Below are positions 1-5,840 of a stretch of 6,677 nucleotides of DNA, in pieces. The notes under the pieces are model-generated. The model ran no database searches, was not told where the DNA came from, and worked only from the letters and a program-made list of their open reading frames with translations. Within the stretch, counting starts at the first letter, position 1, and every line of letters begins with the position of its first letter. The stretch is from an uncultured Chloroflexota bacterium (GTDB taxonomy: Bacteria > Chloroflexota > Anaerolineae > Aggregatilineales > Phototrophicaceae), in contig CALDGT010000088.1 in the NCBI GenBank assembly GCA_937942935.1, forward strand, positions 1 through 6,677, written 5' to 3'. Made by a program: the position numbers and the translations under genes.

Positions 1-282
1 ATTGCCGCCATGCGTAAAGAAAGTGATATTGCGATTGGGAATGTGGTGGGGTCGAATATTTTCAATATCCTGCTCATTTTGGGTTCAACTGCCACCCTTA
101 AACCAGTGCCAGTGCCTACAAGTGCCTTGCAATTTGACTTTTTGGTGATGATAGCATTTTCTGTGGTGGTGTTGCCTCTCGCATGGACACAACGTAAACT
201 TGCCCGTTGGGAATCTGGATTATTCATCGTGGGATATGTGGGTTTTGTTGTGCTGACCTTAGCCCGTTCTGGCGGGGCATAA
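1..282 (+). CDS. Calcium/sodium antiporter (CaCA family), C-terminal fragment cut by the window edge
   Basis: This is the last 93 residues of an inner-membrane cation/Ca2+ exchanger, which would swap Ca2+ for Na+ or H+ across the membrane. The frame is open from base 1, so the gene begins upstream and the ATG at 10 is an internal methionine. The visible part starts inside the second alpha repeat, with the signature AIGNVVGSNIFNILLILG, followed by two or three hydrophobic membrane segments and a short RSGGA tail. It aligns without gaps to residues 230-317 of the downstream antiporter (by hand about 60 of 88 identical), so the two are tandem paralogues. The catalytic glutamate of the repeat lies just upstream of the window. 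It ends at TAA, followed by a possible terminator at 313-351. Family assignment is secure; the transported ion is inferred from the family. Confidence 0.9.
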   Translation: MAAMRKESDIAIGNVVGSNIFNILLILGSTATLKPVPVPTSALQFDFLVMIAFSVVVLPLAWTQRKLARWESGLFIVGYVGFVVLTLARSGGA

Positions 283-286
283 ATTC

Positions 287-301
287 CCCCAATCATTGGG
301 G
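287..301. repeat. Short palindrome after the first antiporter gene
   Basis: CCCCAATCATTGGGG has perfect 7-base arms around a single central base and lies 4 bp past the stop codon. As RNA it could form a 5-bp stem with a 5-nt loop. It has no T-run after it, so it is not a convincing terminator by itself. It could be a protein-binding palindrome, a 3'-end stabilising structure or chance. Confidence 0.45.
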
Positions 302-312
302 CTTACGAGTCA

Positions 313-351
313 AAATGAGGGCGATTTCTCTGGTGAAAATCGTCCTCATTT
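313..351 (+). terminator. Strong 15-bp hairpin, likely terminator of the first antiporter gene
   Basis: The left arm AAATGAGGGCGATTT (313-327) pairs with AAATCGTCCTCATTT (337-351) over 15 positions, with one G-U wobble and a 9-nt loop. The bases after it (TTTGCTTAT, 349-357) are only moderately T-rich, so a rho-independent terminator is plausible but not classic. It could instead act as an attenuator or mRNA stabiliser for the second antiporter, because it sits directly before the start-sequestering structure at 356-418. Confidence 0.55.
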
Positions 352-355
352 GCTT

Positions 356-418
356 ATGATGAATCCTTGTTTGTTGGCATTGGGTCAATAAATATCTAAA
401 ACAAGGATAAAGCATCAT
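356..418 (+). promoter_or_regulatory. Leader structure sequestering the ribosome binding site and start codon of the second antiporter
   Basis: ATGATG (356-361) can pair with CATCAT (413-418), and ATCCTTGTTT (363-372) with AAACAAGGAT (399-408). This gives 6 + 10 base pairs separated by an internal loop of 1 nt on the left and 4 nt on the right. The right side contains the Shine-Dalgarno AAGGA (403-407) and the first two bases of the ATG at 417. The 26-nt apical loop can form a further small stem, ATTG (379-382) with CAAT (386-389). Such folding should block ribosome entry unless it is melted or displaced. The pairing is seen directly; its role as a translational switch is inference. Confidence 0.5.
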
Positions 419-1370
419 GTTACTCGATATTCTATCTATCATTATTGGGATTGTTGGTTTGGTATGGGGTGGCAATTGGCTTGTAACAGGGGCATCGCGC
501 CTTGCTGAATCTTTTGGAATCCCGCGCCTCATTGTTGGTTTGACGATTGTTGCATTAGGCACATCATCGCCCGAACTCCTTGTTAATTTATCATCGGTGT
601 TGAATGATTCAACTGACCTCGCATTGGGGAATGTAGTCGGCTCAAATATCAGCAATATTGGGGTTATTTTGGGTGTGGCGGGCATCATCGCGCCTATAGC
701 GGTTCATTCTTCGCTCATCCGCCGTGAAATTCCGATTATGATAGGGGTCGGAATTGGAATGTATGTATTGTCGTTAGATGGTCAACTCAATCAATTTGAT
801 GGGATTTTATTATTGTTGGGGTTTGTGATTTTTAATGGATTGATGTTGTGGGTAACACTCCAAAATCGTACATTGGCGCATGTGGATGATGTAGCTGAAT
901 TTATGACACAAGAAATCCGCGCCATTAAACGACCGATTGAAGCATTACGCTTATTAGCAGGTTTGGTCATTTTGATTATTGGGGCAAATCTCACCGTTCA
1001 AGGAGCGATTAATATCGCAACTGCGTTGAATGTGAGCGAATTGATTATCGGTATAACGATTGTCGCCGTTGGGACATCCCTGCCAGAACTTATGGCGAGT
1101 TTGATTGCCGCCATGCGTAAAGAAGGTGAATTGGCGATTGGGAATGTGGTTGGCTCTAATATTTTCAATATTTTGCTCATTTTGGGCGCGACATCTGCCA
1201 TTCATCCAGTGAATATCCCCGCAAGTGCCTTGCAATTTGATATTTTGGTGATGATTGCCTTTTCGTTGGTGGTGTTTCCGTTGGCATGGACAAGCCAGAA
1301 ATTAGTCCGTTGGGAATGTGGAGCATTATTACTCGGATACATTGTGTTTGTTCTCGTGACGATATTATGA
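417..1370 (+). CDS. Calcium/sodium antiporter, CaCA family (complete tandem paralogue)
   Basis: This 317-residue integral membrane exchanger is expected to have about ten transmembrane helices and to export Ca2+ in exchange for Na+ or H+. Both family alpha repeats are intact. Alpha-1 (residues about 41-86) carries GLTIVALGTSSPELL with ion-binding Glu53, then GNVVGSNISN. Alpha-2 (about 212-258) carries GITIVAVGTSLPEL with Glu224, then GNVVGSNIFN. A hydrophilic segment (about 148-176) links the two halves, as usual in these inverted-repeat proteins. The length is typical for bacterial and archaeal members such as YrbG. The start is supported by AAGGA at 403-407 with 9-bp spacing. It follows a paralogue in the same direction, and its ribosome binding site can be masked by the 356-418 structure. 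Ion selectivity cannot be read from the sequence. Confidence 0.93.
   Translation: MLLDILSIIIGIVGLVWGGNWLVTGASRLAESFGIPRLIVGLTIVALGTSSPELLVNLSSVLNDSTDLALGNVVGSNISNIGVILGVAGIIAPIAVHSSLIRREIPIMIGVGIGMYVLSLDGQLNQFDGILLLLGFVIFNGLMLWVTLQNRTLAHVDDVAEFMTQEIRAIKRPIEALRLLAGLVILIIGANLTVQGAINIATALNVSELIIGITIVAVGTSLPELMASLIAAMRKEGELAIGNVVGSNIFNILLILGATSAIHPVNIPASALQFDILVMIAFSLVVFPLAWTSQKLVRWECGALLLGYIVFVLVTIL
1104..1367 (+). repeat. Paralogous copy of bases 1-264 (tandem antiporter duplication)
   Basis: This stretch is colinear with bases 1-264 at a constant offset of 1103 and shows no indels. Exact blocks include 21 bp (1-21 and 1104-1124) and 19 bp (119-137 and 1222-1240). The divergence elsewhere, with roughly a third of residues changed, shows an old duplication rather than a recent one or an assembly artefact. 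Confidence 0.85.
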
Positions 1371-1400
1371 GGAATAGCACACCCTAAAATATGGCGATGG

Positions 1401-1409
1401 TGTTATAAT
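1401..1409 (+). promoter_or_regulatory. Extended -10 promoter for the ferredoxin-NADP reductase gene
   Basis: TGTTATAAT contains a perfect TATAAT (1404-1409) preceded by the TGn extension. No TTGACA-like hexamer is found at the right distance (the 17-bp position reads ACCCTA), which is acceptable for extended -10 promoters. The expected transcription start is near 1416, giving a leader of about 34 nt that ends in the strong Shine-Dalgarno AAAGGAG (1435-1441), 8 bp before the ATG. The reductase therefore probably has its own transcript, separate from the antiporters. Confidence 0.6.
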
Positions 1410-1449
1410 TTTCACAAAATAAGTTTATTTATCCAAAGGAGCAATTCCT

Positions 1450-2859
1450 ATGGCACAAATTGGTTCATCAGAAAATCCTCTGCGTGTCGCAATTATCGGT
1501 TCTGGACCCTCTGGGTTTTATGCCGCCGACCACCTGCAAAAACAAAAAGACCTCACTGTATTCATTGATATGTACGACAAACTCCCAACCCCCTTTGGCT
1601 TGGTACGGGGCGGGGTTGCGCCAGACCATCAAAAGATTAAATCGGTGACGAAGGTCTATGATAAAATTGCCGATAACCCCAATTTTCGGTTTTATGGTCA
1701 TGTCGAATTTGGCAAAGACATCACCTATGCCGATTTAGCCGACCATTATCATGCCGTTATTTATGCGGTTGGCGCACAAACAGACCGCGCACTCGGCATT
1801 CCGGGTGAACACCTCATCGGCAGTCATCCCGCCACCGAATTTGTCGGATGGTATAACGGACATCCCGAATATCGCCATTTGCAATTCGATTTATCACAAA
1901 AAAGTGTGGCGATTATTGGTGTTGGCAATGTGGCGATGGATGTGGCGCGGATACTCGCCCGCAGTCAGGCAGAACTCAAACAAACCGATATTGCCGATTA
2001 TGCGCTTGATGCGTTATCTAAAAGCAGTATCACCGAAATTCATATTTTTGGACGGCGTGGACCCGCACAAGCGGCTTTTACCAATCCAGAAATCAAAGAA
2101 TTAGGTGAAATGGAAGAATGTGACCTCATCATCGCCCCGCGTGAAATTGCGTTAGATGAATTTAGCAAAGCCTATCTGGAATCGCCTGATGCCGATAAAA
2201 AAGATGTGAAAAATGTCCAAATCATGGAAGAATATGCCAAACGTGAGCCAGAAGGCAAACGCAAACGCATTTATATGCACTTTTTGGCATCGCCTGTCGA
2301 ATTGATTGGCGAAGAGTGTGTGCAAGCCATGAAAATCGTCCGCAATGAATTGGTGAAGGATGATAAAGGCGAAATCCGCCCACGCGCCACCGACCGTCAT
2401 GAATTATTTGATGTCGGATTGGTGTTCCGTTCTGTCGGTTATATGGGTGTTCCTTTGCCAGATGTGCCATTTTATGAAAAATGGGGTACAATTCCTAATA
2501 AGTTGGGACGTGTGTTGACCGCGCATAATAGCGAAACCCATCATGTTGGCAATTATGTGGTTGGTTGGATAAAACGCGGACCTTCTGGCATCATCGGCAC
2601 AAATAAACCCGATTCGATTGAGACGGCAGATTCTTTGTTGGCGGATGTGAAGGCAGGCAATGTGCTTGCGCCTAAAAATCCAAGCCGAGAAGCAGTAGAA
2701 TCTCTACTCAAAGGACGCGGGGTACGTGTGGTCAGTTATGCCGATTGGCAACGCCTAGACCGCTTAGAAGTGGAACGGGGCGAAGCACTTGGCAGACCAC
2801 GCCTCAAATTTTGCACCATTGAGGAAATGCTCAACGCCCTCGATGCAAATCCGTCATAG
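1450..2859 (+). CDS. fprA: Ferredoxin-NADP reductase, adrenodoxin-reductase / FprA type
   Basis: This 469-residue cytoplasmic FAD enzyme is expected to pass electrons between NADPH and ferredoxin. The N-terminal FAD-binding Rossmann fold has VAIIGSGPSG (GxGxxG at residues 17-22), followed by the family signature LPTPFGLVRGGVAPDHQKIK (45-64). The NADP-binding fold has VAIIGVGNVAMDVARIL (GxGxxA at 157-162) and the GRRGPAQAAFT segment (201-211) that contacts NADP phosphate in this family. The C-terminal FAD-contacting motif GWIKRGPSGIIGTNK is at 372-386. The length matches mycobacterial FprA and adrenodoxin reductases; no ferredoxin domain is fused. The start has AAAGGAG at 8-bp spacing. No ferredoxin gene is adjacent, so the partner is unknown. 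The family is certain; the symbol is by analogy with actinobacterial FprA. Confidence 0.93.
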   Translation: MAQIGSSENPLRVAIIGSGPSGFYAADHLQKQKDLTVFIDMYDKLPTPFGLVRGGVAPDHQKIKSVTKVYDKIADNPNFRFYGHVEFGKDITYADLADHYHAVIYAVGAQTDRALGIPGEHLIGSHPATEFVGWYNGHPEYRHLQFDLSQKSVAIIGVGNVAMDVARILARSQAELKQTDIADYALDALSKSSITEIHIFGRRGPAQAAFTNPEIKELGEMEECDLIIAPREIALDEFSKAYLESPDADKKDVKNVQIMEEYAKREPEGKRKRIYMHFLASPVELIGEECVQAMKIVRNELVKDDKGEIRPRATDRHELFDVGLVFRSVGYMGVPLPDVPFYEKWGTIPNKLGRVLTAHNSETHHVGNYVVGWIKRGPSGIIGTNKPDSIETADSLLADVKAGNVLAPKNPSREAVESLLKGRGVRVVSYADWQRLDRLEVERGEALGRPRLKFCTIEEMLNALDANPS

Positions 2860-2863
2860 AGTT

Positions 2864-2903
2864 GCGCCCTTGGCGCTTGGATGAGGCTGAGATGCCTCAT
2901 CCA
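2864..2903. repeat. Two back-to-back hairpins between the reductase and Mut7-C genes
   Basis: GCGCC (2864-2868) pairs with GGCGC (2872-2876) around a 3-nt loop. Directly after it, TGGATGAGGC (2878-2887) pairs perfectly over 10 bp with GCCTCATCCA (2894-2903) around TGAGAT. There is no T-run, so this is not a standard rho-independent terminator. It could be a dispersed palindromic (REP-like) element, an mRNA-processing or stabilising structure, or an unusual terminator. Confidence 0.6.
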
Positions 2904-2914
2904 CCCAAATCCTT

Positions 2915-3655
2915 ATGAATATCGTCACTTTTCACTTTTTCGGTGAACTCAATTTCTTTCTCCCCAAAAAACATCGTCATCAACCCTTTGAACATCATTT
3001 TGCATGGAAAGCCTCTATTAAAGATATGGTTGAATCTTTAGGTCCGCCACATTGCGAAATTGGTTTGCTCACAGTAGATGGGGTATCGGTTGGATTTGAC
3101 CATATTGTCGCGCCACAGTCGCATATTTGTGTGTATGATGACCCATCTATAGTTGATATGGATGAAATTGTGCCATTGCGCCCACCCCTAACCGATAAAC
3201 CGCGTTTTGTCTTGGATACACACTTGGGGCGTTTGGCGGGTTATTTGCGGATGATGGGATTCGATACGCTGTATCGCAATGATTACGATGATGACCTATT
3301 GGCAGAAATTTCGGATGTGGAAGGGCGGGTTTTGCTCACACGCGATATTGGGTTGCTCAAGCGGGGCAGGGTATGTTATGGCTATTTTATCCGCGCCACC
3401 AACCCAAAAGAGCAAATTGTCGAGCTTGTGCAAAAATATCGCTTGTCGGGTGTGGTAACACCCTTCCGCAGGTGCTTAAAATGTAATGGTGAATTAACCA
3501 GTGTGGATAAAGCACATATTTTGGGGCAAGTGCCGAATACATCCGCCGAACAATACGATGAATTTCGGAAATGTGATGATTGCGGTCAGGTATATTGGAA
3601 AGGGACGCACTACGAGAAGATGTGTGAATTTCTGGACGGTCTGATGAAGGGGTAG
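2915..3655 (+). CDS. Mut7-C RNase domain protein with ubiquitin-like N-terminus
   Basis: This 246-residue soluble protein has three parts. Residues 1 to about 80 form the beta-grasp domain often fused to bacterial Mut7-C proteins (FHFFGELNFFLP, then a VESLGPPHCEIGLLTVDG segment). Residues about 97-180 are a PIN-like Mut7-C domain with the expected acidic positions: Asp101 in VLDTHLGRLAGYLRMMGFD, Asp123 and Asp125-127 in RNDYDDD, and Asp144 in LLTRD. The last part is a zinc ribbon with Cys187/Cys190 and Cys220/Cys223. The family is predicted to be metal-dependent RNases, named after the C-terminal domain of worm Mut-7; the bacterial substrate is not known. No Shine-Dalgarno precedes the ATG, but the start matches the family N-terminus. 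The stop lies 3 bp before the next gene, whose ribosome binding site is inside this one. Confidence 0.88.
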   Translation: MNIVTFHFFGELNFFLPKKHRHQPFEHHFAWKASIKDMVESLGPPHCEIGLLTVDGVSVGFDHIVAPQSHICVYDDPSIVDMDEIVPLRPPLTDKPRFVLDTHLGRLAGYLRMMGFDTLYRNDYDDDLLAEISDVEGRVLLTRDIGLLKRGRVCYGYFIRATNPKEQIVELVQKYRLSGVVTPFRRCLKCNGELTSVDKAHILGQVPNTSAEQYDEFRKCDDCGQVYWKGTHYEKMCEFLDGLMKG

Positions 3656-3658
3656 TGG

Positions 3659-4183
3659 ATGAAATATATTAGACGGGCTATATTTTTTAGCCTATTTTTA
3701 ATGGTCGCGTTTTTCATATTTATGACCGTTTACTATCTATTACAGGCTATATGGGTACAAGGTGGGGAGTTTATCAGCCAACCATCAGCAGAGATACGCA
3801 CTACAGCAGAATATTTATATGTCAATCCCAACCCAACACCATCAGATTTTGAAGCCACATGGTTTCGCGCATCCCCTGACGAATCTTTGTTTTGTGTAAC
3901 CCTATATGCTACACATTTTTCAGGTGCTTATCCTTTGTGGATACGGTTATTTTTGAATGGTGAACTCGTCCCACGACAAGATTTGTATCAACCCGGATGG
4001 TTAGGTACATATCGCCAATTTGAGGCTAATCCCAATGTGTTTTGTTTAGACCCTGATGATGAACATAGTTTGGCGGTTGGTTTACATTTGTTGGAAATAC
4101 AGTTCAAAGAATCGCCACTTGATACAGGAATTACATATATCATGGCAATACATGTTGAGCCTTTACTTACACCAATACCATGA
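3659..4183 (+). CDS. Membrane-anchored protein of unknown function, two-cysteine beta-rich domain (paralogue A)
   Basis: I do not recognise a named family for this 174-residue protein. It starts with a basic MKYIRR and one long hydrophobic segment (residues about 7-33) that has no signal-peptidase or lipobox motif, so an uncleaved N-terminal anchor with the remainder outside the cytoplasm is likely. The outer domain alternates hydrophobic and polar residues. It has two cysteines, Cys79 (FCVTLYA) and Cys129 (VFCLDP), and a late VGLHLLEIQF strand like those in immunoglobulin-like folds; a disulfide across a beta-sandwich is plausible. Cysteine positions and flanking residues match the next gene product, so the two are diverged paralogues. 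The ribosome binding site AAGGGG (3647-3652) lies within the end of the Mut7-C gene, suggesting coupled translation. The gene's first 60 bases are AT-rich. Confidence 0.75.
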   Translation: MKYIRRAIFFSLFLMVAFFIFMTVYYLLQAIWVQGGEFISQPSAEIRTTAEYLYVNPNPTPSDFEATWFRASPDESLFCVTLYATHFSGAYPLWIRLFLNGELVPRQDLYQPGWLGTYRQFEANPNVFCLDPDDEHSLAVGLHLLEIQFKESPLDTGITYIMAIHVEPLLTPIP

Positions 4184-4632
4184 AAAAGATAATTGTTATT
4201 TGTATAGGATTGCTAATTATTTTCTCGATTGGTCTGTATTTGCTCAATCAAGATTTATATCAACTCAATCCATATCAAACACCTGACACACACGCCACCT
4301 TAGAAGCCGTTAAAGTGTTACCATCCCGCGATTACATCCGCACCTACCAAGAGAATCAGCAAGCCTGTGTGGATGTGTTTGCGAGGGCGTTTCAGATAAA
4401 CGATGTGTACAATATGGACTTTGAGGTGACAATCAACAATTCTGCGGTAGGGCGGGCTTACACTGTGCAAAGTATCACTGCATTATTTGACCCAACATGG
4501 ACAGTGTGCATTGACATTTCGCGGTTGCCTGTTGGCGAACATTTGGCAGAATTGCGATTTCGCCCCAACCCAGAATCGGATAGTATAAGCTATCAGTGGG
4601 TAATCAAAATTGCGCCAACAAATACATCATGA
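4180..4632 (+). CDS. Membrane-anchored protein of unknown function, two-cysteine domain (paralogue B)
   Basis: This 150-residue protein has an N-terminal anchor (MKK followed by hydrophobic residues about 4-22) and an extracytoplasmic domain. It mirrors the preceding protein. CVDVFARAF at Cys63 matches CVTLYATHF; the TVCID at Cys110 matches VFCLD; LPVGEHLAELRF matches LAVGLHLLEIQF; and both end in a Tyr-x-x-x-Ile strand. Cysteine spacing is 47 residues here and 50 in the neighbour. The ATG overlaps the upstream TGA (ATGA at 4180-4183) and has no Shine-Dalgarno, so translation probably depends on termination-reinitiation, implying the two proteins are made together. No enzyme motif is visible; a binding or structural role, perhaps as a heterodimer, is a guess. 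Confidence 0.75.
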   Translation: MKKIIVICIGLLIIFSIGLYLLNQDLYQLNPYQTPDTHATLEAVKVLPSRDYIRTYQENQQACVDVFARAFQINDVYNMDFEVTINNSAVGRAYTVQSITALFDPTWTVCIDISRLPVGEHLAELRFRPNPESDSISYQWVIKIAPTNTS

Positions 4633-4641
4633 ATAGCTTGA

Positions 4642-4672
4642 TATGTCATACATACAGCACCAAATTGTGCTG
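4642..4672 (+). promoter_or_regulatory. Paired small inverted repeats upstream of the 154-residue gene
   Basis: The 54-bp gap holds TATGT-CAT-ACATA (4642-4654) followed immediately by CAGCAC-CAAATT-GTGCTG (4655-4672), a 6-bp stem with a 6-nt loop. The second hairpin ends 2 bp before the Shine-Dalgarno AAGGA (4675-4679) but does not include it. A TTGATA at 4638-4643 resembles a -35 box, yet no good -10 follows at 17 bp (CAAATT). These may form a weak operator or mRNA structure, but the arms are short enough to be chance. Confidence 0.3.
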
Positions 4673-4686
4673 ACAAGGAATAATAT

Positions 4687-5151
4687 ATGGAATGCAAAAT
4701 ATTTTATAAACCCATCACCACACAGATAGAATTTGATAATTGGCTTAGGTGTATGGATATTAGTATCAATCACTTTTTACAAAGATTTGAACAGGATTTA
4801 CAATTATACCTCACATATCAAATTGAATCTTTGCCTTTAGTAGAGGACTGGCTTATTGCACAATACAAAGCAAAAGATATTTATAATCCAGAAAATATAC
4901 CCTTATTTGATAGGGTTGGTCGATTTATTGGAGAAATTTTTCGTAAATATTTTGGCGGGAACTGGTATGTAGATTTAGATGATAATGAGCATTTATTTTA
5001 TCAGTGGGCAGGAATAATAAGGTCTTATACCCCTAATCAACTTTATCCGATTTACCCTCATGCTTGGGTAACAACATCAATTGACCGTCGTACAGGCAAA
5101 TTTATTACACAACGTTTTGAACAGTATTTCAACAAAGATATAAAAGACTAA
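4687..5151 (+). CDS. Hypothetical soluble protein, AT-rich orphan
   Basis: This gene encodes 154 residues with no signal peptide or membrane segment, and I do not recognise its family with confidence. The N-terminal half looks helical and rich in aromatic and acidic residues. The centre has GRFIGEIFRKYFGGNW (78-93), followed by acidic DLDD, a pattern seen in several small families of uncharacterised proteins (DUF3806-like), where a helix ends at a Gly-Gly-x-Trp turn. The C-terminal part has a YPHAWVTTSIDRRTG strand. The start is supported by AAGGA at 4675-4679, 7 bp before the ATG. Three 60-base lines counted by hand give about 31% G+C, against about 47% in one line of the reductase gene, which suggests a different origin or relaxed selection. 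It may share the transcript of the preceding pair. It ends before a terminator. Confidence 0.7.
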   Translation: MECKIFYKPITTQIEFDNWLRCMDISINHFLQRFEQDLQLYLTYQIESLPLVEDWLIAQYKAKDIYNPENIPLFDRVGRFIGEIFRKYFGGNWYVDLDDNEHLFYQWAGIIRSYTPNQLYPIYPHAWVTTSIDRRTGKFITQRFEQYFNKDIKD

Positions 5152-5170
5152 ATGTACTACTATCACAATC

Positions 5171-5197
5171 AAAAAACAGGCATGTGCGCCTGTTTTT
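5171..5197. terminator. Bidirectional rho-independent terminator between convergent genes
   Basis: AAAAACAGGC pairs with GCCTGTTTTT around the 6-nt loop ATGTGC (5182-5187). The stem has A-rich and T-rich outer arms, so either strand shows a GC-containing hairpin followed by a T-run. It sits 19 bp after the stop of the plus-strand gene and 26 bp after the stop of the minus-strand RDD gene, and can serve both. Confidence 0.85.
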
Positions 5198-5223
5198 GAT
5201 TTGTCTGATAATCTGATATGTGC

Positions 5224-5652
5224 CTAGAGAGTCACATTTTTTGATTTTTCGATGTCATCCGCTTTGACGACATAGGTATGAGCGATTTTATCGTGGAAAC
5301 CCTGATTTTTATCATCTACCAATGCCCACAACCAACCGAGCATAAAGACGGCGCTGTTTAGGATATAACCTAAGTAACGCATAATTGCTTCACCATCGGT
5401 GATGGGTGTGCCATCTTCTTTGACCACGCGCAAGCCGAGCATCAATTTACCCAATGTTTGCCCATTTTGGCGGGTGAGAAAATACCATTGGTACCCCATG
5501 CCAATGAGGAAGCCAAATAATCCGCTACCCCATAAGAAATTTCCACCAAACCCGATGAATCCACCAATCGCGCCCACGATGGCACTATCTATCAACAAAG
5601 CGATGGCGCGTTCTGGCATTCCTGCTAATTCGTAAGTGCGTGTTTCATTCAT
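5224..5652 (-). CDS. RDD family membrane protein
   Basis: This 142-residue integral membrane protein has the RDD domain layout. Arg15 and Asp22 lie in RAIALLIDS at the start of the first membrane segment (about 16-35). The second segment is about 40-60, followed by the conserved GQTLGKLMLGLRVV loop (64-77). A third segment (about 94-112) ends in Asp113-Asp114, and a terminal QGFHDKIAHTYVV motif follows. These are the hallmark residues of the family, whose role is mostly unknown; some members are linked to ion or solute transport. The start is preceded on the minus strand by GAGGAG (complement of 5665-5670), with 12-bp spacing, slightly long. It is a single-gene unit convergent with the block to its left and divergent from the secreted-protein gene to its right. 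Confidence 0.9.
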   Translation of the reverse strand: MNETRTYELAGMPERAIALLIDSAIVGAIGGFIGFGGNFLWGSGLFGFLIGMGYQWYFLTRQNGQTLGKLMLGLRVVKEDGTPITDGEAIMRYLGYILNSAVFMLGWLWALVDDKNQGFHDKIAHTYVVKADDIEKSKNVTL

Positions 5653-5840
5653 GATGTGTATTCACTCCTCTATAAATCAACGTTCTAGTGCTTATTACGC
5701 AAGTACATATCAAAAAGTTTCATATTTTCATTTTTTAGTTTGCGGTTAATCAGAGTGCAATCAATTTACAATACCATCTTAAATCACACCTTTCACAATC
5801 TATGCGATGAATTTTTATCTCATGTGGAGGATTTCCCCCT
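5653..5840. promoter_or_regulatory. Divergent intergenic region with promoters for both flanking genes
   Basis: This 188-bp AT-rich region must drive the RDD gene leftwards and the secreted-protein gene rightwards. For the plus strand, TACAAT (5767-5772) is a 5-of-6 match to a -10 box, but no good -35 lies at the right distance. GGAGG (5826-5830) is the ribosome binding site for the ATG at 5841. On the minus strand the only clear signal is the GAGGAG ribosome binding site (5665-5670). No long inverted repeat, RNA gene or extra ORF could be supported. Confidence 0.4.

Noticed and set aside
374..402. TTGGCA (374-379) and TAAAAC (397-402) as a promoter with 17-bp spacing for the second antiporter
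   Set aside because: The -10 match is only 4 of 6 and the predicted start (about 409) would fall downstream of the Shine-Dalgarno at 403-407, so it would give an unusable leader.
300..416. yybP-ykoY-type manganese riboswitch before the antiporter gene
   Set aside because: The conserved purine-rich loops and four-way layout of that riboswitch are not visible; only simple hairpins are present.
293..688. 131-residue open frame on the minus strand
   Set aside because: It is antisense to the leader and start of a clear antiporter gene, has no family features, and is a low-complexity shadow translation.
1437..1449. AGGA/TCCT mini-stem covering the reductase ribosome binding site
   Set aside because: Only 4 bp with a 5-nt loop; too weak to matter and likely to occur by chance.
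2222..2491. 89-residue minus-strand open frame within the reductase gene
   Set aside because: It lies wholly inside a strongly conserved coding region and has the His/Cys/Trp-rich composition typical of shadow frames.
4056..4286. 76-residue plus-strand open frame spanning the junction of the two membrane-anchored genes
   Set aside because: It is out of frame with two proteins that align with each other as paralogues and has no ribosome binding site.
5792..5821. TTCACA with TATCTC as a promoter for the secreted-protein gene
   Set aside because: The -10 match is poor (3 of 6) and the start would coincide with the ribosome binding site.
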